64,000 nucleotides of DNA from contig VHIT02000034.1 in NCBI GenBank assembly GCA_009768925.2, positions 434,001 to 498,000 of the forward strand, read 5' to 3'. The translations under genes were made by a program, and so were the position numbers. The notes below the pieces were generated by a model, which had not been told where the DNA came from, did no database searches, and saw nothing but the letters and a program-made list of their open reading frames with translations. Positions 1 through 10,002 of the stretch are shown one piece after another (the first letter of the stretch is position 1; each line of letters begins with the position of its first letter). This DNA is from Cryptosporidium bovis. Taxonomy: Eukaryota > Apicomplexa > Conoidasida > Eucoccidiorida > Cryptosporidiidae.

Positions 1-2
1 AA

Positions 3-530
3 CAATTAATGATTGACTTTGAATATGTTTTGCCAAAACTTGTAATATCTAGAATATTTGAGATTCACTCAAAAAAATATAAATTTTCAAATGACCAGCA
101 ATTTAGAGGTACAATTGATCTCAAATGTGTACTAAAAGTAATGTTTTCTCTTGAATTTAAAGACTCCAATTCTTCGATTAACTGGTTCTGGGAAATACTC
201 GATATTAACGAAAATGGTTACATTGATTTAGATGTAATCAATTGTTTTTGGAAAGAAATGGTTAATTGTATTGTACAACTATATTCCATTAATTCTTTAC
301 CCAAATTCGAATACATCAGTGATGAAATATTCGACATGATATCGCCTGGAAACACAAGTGGAAGAATCTATAAGAAAAATTTCTCAGAATCCCCCATGGC
401 TTCAACCGTAATTTCATACCTCTGTGACCCAAAGGCATTTATTGCTATTGAAGTTAGAGAGGAAATGATTGCCCAAGCTGCATCTAAAAACAGAGAAAAC
501 AATTGCGATAATCAATTTGAAATAATGTAA
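3..530 (+). CDS. PP2A regulatory subunit B''-gamma (PPP2R3C/TON2-like), 3' end
   Basis: Partial gene: the frame is open to the left window edge, so the methionine at 9 need not be the start. The visible 175 residues match the C-terminal half of the PPP2R3C/G5PR/TON2 (FASS) family. They contain FWEILDINENGYIDLD, an EF-hand-like loop whose position 12 is Val rather than Glu, then a DEIFDMI segment and a final EVREEMIAQ, in the same order as PPP2R3C from memory. Family members are B''-type targeting subunits of protein phosphatase 2A; in plants and animals they act at cortical microtubules and centrosomes. Its 3' end converges with the next gene, 143 bp apart. The family call is fairly secure. 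Which B'' subtype it is, and any centrosomal role here, are inferences. Confidence 0.7.
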   Translation, partial: QLMIDFEYVLPKLVISRIFEIHSKKYKFSNDQQFRGTIDLKCVLKVMFSLEFKDSNSSINWFWEILDINENGYIDLDVINCFWKEMVNCIVQLYSINSLPKFEYISDEIFDMISPGNTSGRIYKKNFSESPMASTVISYLCDPKAFIAIEVREEMIAQAASKNRENNCDNQFEIM

Positions 531-673
531 TTCTGCTAAAGTAATAATTCTTTAAATCCTAACTAGATTAACACTAAAATGAAAGTTGTTAATATTAAAT
601 TTAATTCATATTATTTTTTAATATAAAGTAAGAGGAATTTCACTTATGAAATTTCTAGTTTGTATGATTGTTT

Positions 674-2515
674 TTACCTATATGTTGAGGGAACATAATT
701 TGGATGACAGAAATTCGGATTGTGTTGTCCAATATCTTTGTTATAGTTGCCATAATGTCTTGAAGATGATATTTTTTGTTCCTGACCGATCTGATTCTGA
801 TAATTATCCAACTGTGAAAAATTAGCTATTCTGACATTAACACTAGGCTGAGGGTTGCTTGGCCTAAATGTTGGATCGTAGTTACTTATTCTAATTGCAT
901 TGAAGTTATTTTTATTGGCTAAGTTAACGCTTCCTATTGAATTCGGATGAATGCTTGTTAATTCACTCTTGTGGCTGTTCGAGTCACCACTATTTGGGAA
1001 AATCACTTGGGATTTTGGAGGAGCAAGTCTATATGTAATAGTGTTAGTTGTATGAGGCTCATTTAATGATACCTCGTCGGGTAAATTACAATTATTCACA
1101 TCTTCAAAATTATCTTTTGTATATTTACTTTCAACTAGTCTCTTATTTCCCAAATATATGTTTGGTTCTCCCATTTGAATTACATTAGCATCCATATTAG
1201 TCATTGTTCCGGTACTTGTGGTTACTTTATTTGTCATTCTTGATTTACTTGCATTACTTGATGGAAAACTCTTTTCTTCATAGGAATTTTCAGATTCCTC
1301 CACCTCCTTATGCCATTGTGTTATTAAAGGATATGACATTATGGCATTAAATAAATTATTTATTCTCGGAAATTCTTTAAGCAATTTATCTGTAGAGGGT
1401 TGGGATTCACTATTCTCTAGCCCATTTTCACTTATTAAAATTGAATCGTCATATAATATACTAAAAAGAAATAATTCTGAATAGCTGGGTGAATTACAAA
1501 GTTGCGTCGGTACTTCGATATTTGACTTTGGATTATTTAATATATCACCTTTTAACGGAATAAACGGATTTGAATTATTTAATACCAATATTGACTCAAT
1601 TGACTCGAAATACTTTCTTCTATTCTTAAAATATGTTTGTATATATTTATTCTTTTCACTAATAATGCCACCACTATTGGTTTTACCTAAATCCGAATGG
1701 TTATTAGAACATTTTACTATTTCATCTATCATATTGTTTATATTAAAAAGAAGTATATTACTTTCTCCATTCTGTGAATCAACATTCTCTTTTTTAATTA
1801 TACTCTCTAATATAGCAAGTAAGAGGCTACTCCTCCACTCCAACAAGTACTCTGAAAAAAGATCTAGTATGTAGTCTCTATACGTATCAATTCCATATTC
1901 ACCTATTTTTTTTGCTATATATCTTAGTGTTGATGATGTGCCATAAAGATGATATTTATTATTATGAATAAGCAGCGGAAATGAAAAACATGAATCAATT
2001 ACACTCAACATTGGTGAATAACTCTTAATATCTATTTTTTCATCCTTAAGCGGAATATTTACAAATGAATGCTTAATTTGTTTACATAGTAAAAAGAAAC
2101 GAATAGCACCACCACTTCCAACATATTTCCCCAAGTCATAGTAATGTGCAACCACATTACCTATATCTGTTATTGACACTATTTGTTTGATACCGGAAAT
2201 TGAAGTATAAGCTGCTGTTGTAAAGTTTGGTATACTGGGAGAGTATTGTGAATAGTCTACTTGAGTAATAATTCCATTTCCATTATTATATTCACCCATT
2301 TGATTGCCTTGTATAAATGGGCCATTTTGTGAATATCCCTGTACATTTCGAAATGGAATAAATCTATTAATACTTCCTTGCTTGTTCCAAAAAGGGGGAA
2401 TTTCATTTGTTACGTTTGTCATATTTGCTTCACCTGTTACATTCTCCCTTTGATTCTTCCCCATATTCAAGAAATTAGCAATTCCAGATGTCCATGCATT
2501 AAATGTGTTGTTCAT
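674..2515 (-). CDS. GST/thioredoxin-fold protein with low-complexity flanks
   Basis: A 613-residue protein. I start it at the ATG at 2515; an in-frame GTG two codons upstream is not a likely eukaryotic start. About 120 Asn/Gly-rich residues precede a region, roughly residues 125-230, that resembles the glutathione S-transferase N-terminal domain. It has a YYDLGKYVGSGGAIRFFLL helix start, then FPLLIHNNKYHLYGTSSTLRYIA, equivalent to the cis-Pro strand and the SxA/T glutathione-gamma-Glu contact region. A mostly helical segment follows, to about residue 400, which could be a GST C-terminal domain with insertions. The last 200 residues are Ser/Asn/Pro-rich and look disordered. It could be a true GST or a non-enzymatic GST-fold scaffold; I cannot tell. 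It is divergent from the prolyl-tRNA synthetase gene and shares an 860-bp upstream region. Confidence 0.55.
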   Translation of the reverse strand: MNNTFNAWTSGIANFLNMGKNQRENVTGEANMTNVTNEIPPFWNKQGSINRFIPFRNVQGYSQNGPFIQGNQMGEYNNGNGIITQVDYSQYSPSIPNFTTAAYTSISGIKQIVSITDIGNVVAHYYDLGKYVGSGGAIRFFLLCKQIKHSFVNIPLKDEKIDIKSYSPMLSVIDSCFSFPLLIHNNKYHLYGTSSTLRYIAKKIGEYGIDTYRDYILDLFSEYLLEWRSSLLLAILESIIKKENVDSQNGESNILLFNINNMIDEIVKCSNNHSDLGKTNSGGIISEKNKYIQTYFKNRRKYFESIESILVLNNSNPFIPLKGDILNNPKSNIEVPTQLCNSPSYSELFLFSILYDDSILISENGLENSESQPSTDKLLKEFPRINNLFNAIMSYPLITQWHKEVEESENSYEEKSFPSSNASKSRMTNKVTTSTGTMTNMDANVIQMGEPNIYLGNKRLVESKYTKDNFEDVNNCNLPDEVSLNEPHTTNTITYRLAPPKSQVIFPNSGDSNSHKSELTSIHPNSIGSVNLANKNNFNAIRISNYDPTFRPSNPQPSVNVRIANFSQLDNYQNQIGQEQKISSSRHYGNYNKDIGQHNPNFCHPNYVPSTYR

Positions 2516-3375
2516 CTTCACTGAATATTGTGAAACAATGTATTGTTACAATAAGTAAGTGTACAACCTCAATATTTTACTCTATATAAGCCTAATTATC
2601 AATAATGGAGTTCTAAATTGTGAAAAATGTCCTGTTTTTTGTACCACTATTCACGTATGTATTATTTTTAACATTTTTTAAGCGGCTTTAGTGTGGATTA
2701 AAAAATCGGATCCTAATATATTTAAACAATACGAAAATTCGTGTTTAACAATTTACTTAAATGTTATCCTTATTTATATTTAAACTGTGTCTTTTTGCTC
2801 CTTATTGATATTTTAGCACTTTATTTGCAGTTACATGCGTACATTCCAATAGCTAGTGTGATTTATTCGTAATTTATTGATTTAATATTCCTCCAATTAA
2901 AGAAGGAAAAATAATTCAACTATTAAATAAGTAACTACTGTTCACTTATATAAATTAATCTTAATTCAACGCTTACCCATATTATATTCCCACTCTGTTG
3001 CCTTACATGCGAAACTTTTAATGTGGACAAATTATTATTCAGCTTATTTCTAATTGTTATTTTATGTAGGATAGTGTGTACTGTTTAAAATACTTATCTC
3101 ATTTCATGTATTGTATATGAAATTTAAATAGTTCTATTGGAGCTATTCCTTCTCATTTAAAGTTAATAAAATAAGTGTGGGCCATGTAGTAGCCGAAATT
3201 CAAGACATGATTACGCGGTATCTTACAAAAGAAACTGTCTAAAATTAATGGTGAATTACAATTAACGTCTCTAGGATCAAGGTAAAACTCTGGTATAAAT
3301 TTTGTACAATAGAAATAATTTTAGTTTGTTTTTGTGATTAATAAGTTGGTGGTTTGCTGGATAAGTAAAAGAAAG
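2516..3375. promoter_or_regulatory. Divergent intergenic region, GST-like / ProRS
   Basis: 860 bp of AT-rich DNA between two divergent genes, presumably holding both promoters. The 9-mer TTACATGCG occurs twice (2831-2839 and 3003-3011). I see no RNA gene, no supportable small ORF and no long repeat. Confidence 0.4.
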
Positions 3376-5469
3376 ATGTCAGATTTTAATAAGCTTTACG
3401 CTGGTGTTATCAAAAAACTGGAAGAACTTTCAATTGACTATTTAAAGTTTGACCATGAGGAGGTTCCCGATATGGAATCACTATTAAATTCTCTAAAAGA
3501 TAAGGCAAGAGAATGCAATACGGAGTTTGCTAAGAATTTATTAATAAAACCAAAAAATTCAGACAATTTGTATTTGATAATGGCACACCATTTAACAGAT
3601 ACAAAAATGAAGAATATGGGAGATATACTAGGTATAAATGCCAATAAGCTGAGGCTTGCAGATGAGGATCTGATGAAAGATTTGCTATCAGTAAAAAAAG
3701 GCTGTTTGAGTCCATTATCTTTGATTAGCGAAAAATCCAAAAATATAATGGTTTATTTTGATGAGAAGCTTAAAGACAAGAATGTATTCGTTCACCCATT
3801 GACAAATAAAGAGAGTTTTTCCGTAAAAATAGATGATGTCGTTAAATATGTTGAATCATGTGGCAAGCAAATTAAATGGTTTTCAATGGATAAAATAGGA
3901 CTAATTCAAGACCAAAGTAAAGATGGAGGTGACTCGAACGTTGTGGAAAATAGAGATGATTCAGATAATATACTGGGGATAACTGCTGATAAAAGAAGCA
4001 ATTTTGCAGATTGGTATTCACAAGTAATAATAAAGTCTGAAATGATAGAATATTACGATGTTTCTGGCTGTTACATTCTTCGTCCATGGAGTTACTTTAT
4101 TTGGGAGGTTATACAAAATACATTCGATAACAAAATTAAAAAATTTGGTGTAGAAAATGCATATTTTCCATTATTTTTAACACGAAAAAGGCTTGAAACA
4201 GAGAAAAAACACGTGGAAGGGTTCTCACCGGAAGTGGCATGGGTAACGAAATCAGGCAAATCGGATTTAGCTGAACCAATAGCTATACGCCCTACATCCG
4301 AAACAATTATGTATCCCTATTTTGCGAAATGGATAAGATCTCACAGAGATTTGCCGCTAAAATTGAATCAATGGTCATCGGTAGTACGTTGGGAGTTTAA
4401 ACAACCAACACCATTCATAAGAACAAGGGAATTTTTGTGGCAGGAGGGTCATACGGCACATGCAACAAAAGAGGAAACAATGAAAATGGTTGATGATATA
4501 CTAAATGAATATTCTTCTATATACGAGGATCTCTTAGCAACGCCTGTAATTAAAGGCACTAAATCTGAGGCAGAGAAATTTGCTGGTGGCGATACAACAA
4601 AATCAATAGAAGGTTTTATATCAGAGATAGGCAGAGCAGTACAAGCAGCAACATCGCACTTTTTAGGTCAGAATTTTAGTAAAATGTTTGGTATTGAGTT
4701 TGAAAATGAGAAGGGTCAGAAGGATTATGTATATCAAGCATCCTGGGGTCTGACTACGAGAGCAATAGGTATTATGTTAATGATGCATGGTGACAATAAA
4801 GGCTTAGTCCTGCCACCCAAAGTGGCACCTATACAGGTGGTGATAATTCCAATTATATACAAGTCAGTAATTACAGATGAACAAAAAAAGGTTTGTTTAG
4901 AAATTGAAGAAATATTAAAAGAAATTGGAATTAGAGTTAAGATAGATGATAGAAGCAATTATACACCTGGTTGGAAATATAATCACTGGGAAGTTAAGGG
5001 CGTTTGCTTGCGTTTTGAGGTGGGTCCACGTGACATGGAAAATAGGAGTGTAAGAGTAGTTATCAGAGATACAATGGAAAAGAAAGACGTTCCAATATTG
5101 AACTTAAAATCTGAAGTACCAACAATTTTAGACGAATTCCAAAATAGATTATATACAAAAGCTAAAAAGAATATGGATGACTCGATAATTACTATTAATA
5201 CATTTGACGAGGTCATGCCTGTATTGAATAATAAAAAATTAATTCTTGCACCTTGGTGTGAGGAGGAATTGTGTGAAGAAGAAATAAAGAAAGAGACAAC
5301 AAGACTGAGTTTAGAGATGGATTCAAACAATAGTCAGTCTTTAACAGGTGCAATGAAGTCTCTCTGTATTCCGAACGATCAACCATATTCATTGGAAAAA
5401 GAGAATAAGAAGTGTTTCTTTTGTGACAGAAAAGCAAAAAGATTTACTCTATTTGGAAGAAGTTACTAA
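3376..5469 (+). CDS. Prolyl-tRNA synthetase, class II type with N-terminal editing-like domain
   Basis: Charges tRNA(Pro) with proline in the cytosol. The ATG at 3376 ([10 protein letters not shown]) is preferred; an in-frame GTG lies 14 codons upstream, giving 697 residues from the ATG. Residues 1 to about 165 form a YbaK/ProX-like domain, as in other apicomplexan ProRS. The class II core follows, with [20 protein letters not shown] (motif 2), HTAHAT and [19 protein letters not shown] (motif 3 region), then an HGTP anticodon-binding domain around residues 490-590. The C-terminal domain carries Cys pairs (CEEELC and CFFC) and ends FGRSY, as typical for the eukaryotic/archaeal type. Apicomplexan ProRS of this type is the known halofuginone target. 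The identification is firm. Whether the editing domain is active cannot be judged by eye. Confidence 0.95.
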   Translation: MSDFNKLYAGVIKKLEELSIDYLKFDHEEVPDMESLLNSLKDKARECNTEFAKNLLIKPKNSDNLYLIMAHHLTDTKMKNMGDILGINANKLRLADEDLMKDLLSVKKGCLSPLSLISEKSKNIMVYFDEKLKDKNVFVHPLTNKESFSVKIDDVVKYVESCGKQIKWFSMDKIGLIQDQSKDGGDSNVVENRDDSDNILGITADKRSNFADWYSQVIIKSEMIEYYDVSGCYILRPWSYFIWEVIQNTFDNKIKKFGVENAYFPLFLTRKRLETEKKHVEGFSPEVAWVTKSGKSDLAEPIAIRPTSETIMYPYFAKWIRSHRDLPLKLNQWSSVVRWEFKQPTPFIRTREFLWQEGHTAHATKEETMKMVDDILNEYSSIYEDLLATPVIKGTKSEAEKFAGGDTTKSIEGFISEIGRAVQAATSHFLGQNFSKMFGIEFENEKGQKDYVYQASWGLTTRAIGIMLMMHGDNKGLVLPPKVAPIQVVIIPIIYKSVITDEQKKVCLEIEEILKEIGIRVKIDDRSNYTPGWKYNHWEVKGVCLRFEVGPRDMENRSVRVVIRDTMEKKDVPILNLKSEVPTILDEFQNRLYTKAKKNMDDSIITINTFDEVMPVLNNKKLILAPWCEEELCEEEIKKETTRLSLEMDSNNSQSLTGAMKSLCIPNDQPYSLEKENKKCFFCDRKAKRFTLFGRSY

Positions 5470-5856
5470 TTTAATAAGATACACATTTGTTCGGGTTTGC
5501 GCATTATTTCACTATGTAATCGGTTTCATTGCAATTTGACGTTTTTAGGTACTATTTGGAACTGTCTTAAAGTGTAATTAATAAAGTTAATTGAAAAATG
5601 AAGGAGGAAAGGAATTAATTGAACATAAACATATGTTTAAGCATTCATTTAGGTTTTAATAAAACATTTTTTTTCTCGTAAAAAAAAGTGGAGACTTGTG
5701 ACTGTAATTATAACTGAAGTTGTTTATTATATTCATTGAATCTTCCAATGTATATACTGAATAACAAAGACGTCATGTTGAAAATAATCGGTACCGATAA
5801 AAGAAATTAAATTATGATGCAGCAATACAGTTCAAGTCAAACCTTAAGTATTTATA
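5470..5856. other. Intergenic, convergent 3' ends of ProRS and POLD1
   Basis: 387 bp between two convergent genes. It is AT-rich with short A and T runs such as the T8 and A7 tracts near 5668-5690. It presumably holds the two 3' UTRs and polyadenylation sites. No gene seen. Confidence 0.4.
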
Positions 5857-8800
5857 CTACCAATCGGCACAAAGCCTTTCAATATGTTCGCCAATTGAAG
5901 AAATATCTTTTCTAACCTTAGTTCTTCTGTAAAATATAGGACAGTCCCTAGAAGTACATATAATGTCTTGAAAGGCACTGCCTTGACATCTTTGGCATTG
6001 AGTCCATAGTGAATTATATTCAATTTCTTTTTCCCTAAATTCATGCAATTTACTAATAAGGACAGAACATTCTTTATTATCCGTCTTAATACAATCTTTG
6101 CATAAAGATGAATTTTCATTTGTTATCGTTGTTTTACATCCAAGACATTGAACACCTTTTTTAACAAATCCAGAAAGAGCACCTCCAGTTGAACTTAAAA
6201 CGGTAACTGATCTTGTATGGCTACCTGTGAATAATTTCTCTGGATCTTTCATAACGCCCTCAAATACTCTAACCAGAGACGACTTTAATGTGTCAACATA
6301 GTGTTGTGTGTCAATAGCGAGGTTTTTCTCTAATACATATAATGGATCTTCTGCTCTGTCATGTTGGGGTTGTCCCTTTGCTCCTCTAATAACAACATAT
6401 GATACTCTGTCTCCAATATTTGGGGCGGAACCAGGATCTCTAAGTCTAAGCCTCTTGGCTAATTCAACGTGTGGCAGCTTCGCAGTGTAGTCATCTTTTC
6501 CCAGACTTTTGCTTACAACCAGTAAGGATAGATCAATTTTGTTTTTAAGTAAATCGGAAATGACGTTTTTTGTGTATTGTTTAGCCCCCTCTACATCTTT
6601 GTCTATAAGTATTTTCTTTAATACGGCATCAACTACTTTTTGAACTAGAATACAATTGTCTCTTCTTACTGTTTCAATCCCTTTGCAATCGATTTTATCA
6701 TGTACTTCTGGTTTTTTGTACAATACACCTGCATATCTTTTTTTGTTCATTAATAAGAAAGGACAATAAACTTTTTCAAATTCTAACTTTATCGGTTTGG
6801 CAAACAGCTTGCTTACATTTGTAGCAGCTTCCAGTCCAAGACGCATAGCTTCTGAAATATCGGAAACTCCAAATTGAATCATGACACTGTCTGTATCACC
6901 GTATATTACTTTTGCATCATTTGGATACCCATTTTCTTTTGTATACATCTTTTCAACCTCATTTTTAGTAGCATCAATCATAAATCTGCCAAATGATGTT
7001 ATGCTTGTAGACAACTCTAAACAAGGTAGCTGCCCACCTGTTATTGTTCCAGTGTATCCGTATACACTGTTAGCAGATATTTTTAATGCAAGCTGCCTTC
7101 CGTCTAATATAGACAGTAATATAGGATCCGTTGTTTCTAACATATCTTTTTTTGCTTTTTTTCTAGCAGATATCAACTCCTCAACTATTTGTGGTAATAT
7201 CCCTTTTCTAATAGACGAATTCACAAATGAATGTCCCGTTGGAGACGTTACTCTTGAATTTTCAGGGACATATTTTACACAAGAAGGAGGAATCAACGTC
7301 GAGTAACATATATTATGTGCTATCATTATAGATGGATATAATGAGGCAAAATCTAATGTAGATACTGGATCCTTATAAAAACCTTTGCATGGTTCTAGCA
7401 CAGTTGCTCCCTCAAATTGATTATCATTGTCTTGGTGAACTTTTACAGTAGGCATTAAAAAATTTAATTTGCCACATTTCCGAAGTATTTGACTGGTAAC
7501 TTTAATCTGTTGCCCCCTATTTAATAGTATGTCAATAGTTGTTCCAGTTACTCTCGCCATTTCTATTATATTTGGAAAAAGTTTAAGATGCTTCATTAGC
7601 CTCAACGGTAGTAATGAATCTTTAAGACAATATATAGCTACACGTCTCCTAGTCTCTGGATTTCCGTCTTGCAGTCCTCTAATCATTGAATAATGTACAT
7701 CCTCTTTTTGTTCTTTTAAAAAGTGTGTTGAAACGAAATTTAAAGAGTAACTTTTCAGTTTATGCTCTCTTCTTATAGTCTCCAGTAAATCCCACAATAT
7801 TCTTCCCTCTATGTTTATTTGCTTGCTGTCATGAGTACCAAATGCTCTAGATGAAAATCTGGTATCTCTACTTTGCGTTTTGTTATCTATTATCCTAGAT
7901 AATTGCGAGAATTCGTTCAACTGAAGCGCTTTTGCACGCTCTAAAAGATAATGCATATCAAAACTAATGCAATTATATCCCGTAACTACGTCTGGATCTA
8001 TAGTTACAATGAAATTCCTCCACGCCAACAACATTTCTCTTTCTGATTCAAACCAAAACACAAAAGCATCAGCTATAGAGGCGCATTCTTTAAGTGCAAA
8101 TACTACCTTACATATAGGGTCTTCTGAATCCAATAAAGTCATTATTGACGATATCTGTATAACGGGATCCTTTTGTGGTTCCGGAAATCCTGTACCTGAT
8201 TCTGTTACACATTCTATATCATAAGACAATATTCTTATTGGAGGAAGTCCAGACCATATTCCCTCGGTTCCTAAAGCAATTAATTCATCATAAAATACAT
8301 CAAACTCCATTTGGCACCTACTTACTCTTCCATATTGGCTTTTTTTGTAAATTTTTAACTCATCTTCAAAATTAATATATTCTTCACTACTGTTAGTTGA
8401 AATATTAAAATTCTTCCTTATTCTAACGTTATCCTTTTTTATTCCTACCCATGACCCCGTACTTATTCCCAAGTCAACAAGAAACCTTAATAAGAAAGGT
8501 ATATTTGCCTCATATGCCATTGGTAGACAATCCAAATTACCATTTTCTATCATATTTCTACATGTAGGTACGTGATTCGGCAACTGAAGTGTTATTTTAT
8601 AAAATCTAGAGCCACCATCATCCTCATTACCACTGTTATTTATGTATTCATCCGCTCTATAGTGCATTATGGATTCTTTTCTAACTACTTGTACATTCAG
8701 TACTCTAACTTTTGGATCCTGGCTAACAGATGATCCACCACTACTATTGTTCCCCGACACTGTTCCAAAATGCCTTTCTATCTGTCTCTTAATGCCATCT

Positions 8801-9360
8801 GGATCGGGATTTACACATTTTGGAGCCTCGCAATATAAATATGGAAAAAAACCATGCACATTAGCTAATACAGTAACACCTGTTTTTGTTGAACCAAAAA
8901 GTTGAATTACAGGCATTTCCATATAATTATTATGGTTATTTAATTTATTTAAAGATTCCATTTTGAAGGCACCGTAAGAATTTAAATCATACTTTTTCAC
9001 AAAATCTATATTTTGGTCGTTATTACTTGGATATTTTCCCGTTGAAAATCTAACATCTAGTATACAAAATTCTATATTGCCGTCTTGTGGTATGACTCCA
9101 CTCTTTTCAAACACTTTACTGTTATTTTCATCTAACAATGTATCAAATTCATCTTTCATTACACTTTTGTTACAAATTTTTAGTGGTGTCCTTCTCCATT
9201 TATTTAAACATTTATTGAATTCATTCTCCGATTCTTGCTTATTAATGCTTTTAAAACCAATAAGTGTTTTAATGCTCCCCGAGTTCTCAAAATTTTCTGT
9301 ATCACTATCAGTATTCATTTTCGGATAAAACTCTATTTCACCACCAACACTGTTCTCCAT
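5857..9360 (-). CDS. POLD1: DNA polymerase delta catalytic subunit
   Basis: B-family replicative polymerase, 1,167 residues (human POLD1 is about 1,107). It synthesises the lagging strand and acts in repair with PCNA. The 3'-5' exonuclease region includes Exo I SYDIEC near residue 380. Polymerase motif A is DFASLYPSIM near 670, and motif C is YGDTDS near 820. The C-terminus has two cysteine clusters: a zinc-type CLGC...CKDC near 1072-1095, and CQRC-x9-CTSRDC near 1120-1138, which matches the [4Fe-4S]-binding CysB module of Pol delta. The latter separates it from Pol zeta and Pol alpha. The start ATG is at 9360, with an acidic, non-conserved N-terminus. It is divergent from the RecQ gene across a 642-bp gap with an E2F-like site. 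No introns. Confidence 0.96.
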   Translation of the reverse strand: MENSVGGEIEFYPKMNTDSDTENFENSGSIKTLIGFKSINKQESENEFNKCLNKWRRTPLKICNKSVMKDEFDTLLDENNSKVFEKSGVIPQDGNIEFCILDVRFSTGKYPSNNDQNIDFVKKYDLNSYGAFKMESLNKLNNHNNYMEMPVIQLFGSTKTGVTVLANVHGFFPYLYCEAPKCVNPDPDGIKRQIERHFGTVSGNNSSGGSSVSQDPKVRVLNVQVVRKESIMHYRADEYINNSGNEDDGGSRFYKITLQLPNHVPTCRNMIENGNLDCLPMAYEANIPFLLRFLVDLGISTGSWVGIKKDNVRIRKNFNISTNSSEEYINFEDELKIYKKSQYGRVSRCQMEFDVFYDELIALGTEGIWSGLPPIRILSYDIECVTESGTGFPEPQKDPVIQISSIMTLLDSEDPICKVVFALKECASIADAFVFWFESEREMLLAWRNFIVTIDPDVVTGYNCISFDMHYLLERAKALQLNEFSQLSRIIDNKTQSRDTRFSSRAFGTHDSKQINIEGRILWDLLETIRREHKLKSYSLNFVSTHFLKEQKEDVHYSMIRGLQDGNPETRRRVAIYCLKDSLLPLRLMKHLKLFPNIIEMARVTGTTIDILLNRGQQIKVTSQILRKCGKLNFLMPTVKVHQDNDNQFEGATVLEPCKGFYKDPVSTLDFASLYPSIMIAHNICYSTLIPPSCVKYVPENSRVTSPTGHSFVNSSIRKGILPQIVEELISARKKAKKDMLETTDPILLSILDGRQLALKISANSVYGYTGTITGGQLPCLELSTSITSFGRFMIDATKNEVEKMYTKENGYPNDAKVIYGDTDSVMIQFGVSDISEAMRLGLEAATNVSKLFAKPIKLEFEKVYCPFLLMNKKRYAGVLYKKPEVHDKIDCKGIETVRRDNCILVQKVVDAVLKKILIDKDVEGAKQYTKNVISDLLKNKIDLSLLVVSKSLGKDDYTAKLPHVELAKRLRLRDPGSAPNIGDRVSYVVIRGAKGQPQHDRAEDPLYVLEKNLAIDTQHYVDTLKSSLVRVFEGVMKDPEKLFTGSHTRSVTVLSSTGGALSGFVKKGVQCLGCKTTITNENSSLCKDCIKTDNKECSVLISKLHEFREKEIEYNSLWTQCQRCQGSAFQDIICTSRDCPIFYRRTKVRKDISSIGEHIERLCADW

Positions 9361-10002
9361 ATTTATTTATTAGTGTGGCTGTTAATGTATACTATTCAAT
9401 TCACACAAACTTATTTTGTGTTCTTAAAAAATTTCACAGGTTTTCTCACATAAATACTTCTCAAATTAAAACAATAACACAAAAATAACCTTTAAAAGCT
9501 ATTTTGTTGCCACTAATGTTATATTATATTATACTTATAGACCTTTTTTCCTTAATCGTCTCGGTATAAGCAGTATATATCTATACCGATTTATATTGCA
9601 TATATAAAGGAAATAGCGCCAATTCCCCACACATTAATATTATATTTTAAAGACATAAATTGTTATAAAGTATTTGATACAAAACACTAAAGAATTGCCC
9701 TTTTTTGCATGATCTGTTAACAATAGTATATTTATTGCTTTTTCTTATCATTATAGATATCAACTGTTTGAATGAAAGACTGGAGTTCAGAGAATTAAGT
9801 GTGTGGAGTTAAATATATTCACTGAAATCAACCATTATGCAAACAAACATATAAATAAATGATAAATAGGCTTGGTTCAATGTTTTTGCATTAAAATTTG
9901 TTTTATAATTTTCAATGAACATGAATTTATAGTGATAAAACACATTGTAATGCTTTGTAGATAGTAGACAACACAACTATATTGATATATAGATATTTGG
10001 TT
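9361..10002. promoter_or_regulatory. Bidirectional promoter region, POLD1 / RecQ
   Basis: 642 bp between two divergent DNA replication/repair genes. It contains an E2F-like TAGCGCCAA (reverse TTGGCGCTA) near 9614-9622, listed separately, about 255 bp from the POLD1 ATG and 380 bp from the RecQ ATG. The rest is AT-rich with no gene seen. Confidence 0.45.
9614..9622. promoter_or_regulatory. E2F-like site between POLD1 and RecQ
   Basis: TAGCGCCAA, reverse complement TTGGCGCTA, close to the general E2F consensus TTTSSCGC. GC-rich hexamers are rare in this AT-rich intergenic DNA. E2F-like motifs have been reported upstream of Cryptosporidium genes (from memory). Function here is inferred from position only. 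Confidence 0.35.

Noticed and set aside
3334-3375. Upstream in-frame GTG start for ProRS
   Set aside because: Non-ATG in a eukaryote; the ATG at 3376 gives the expected domain start. The same reasoning was applied to upstream GTG/TTG codons at 2521, 9982, 40533 and 52286.
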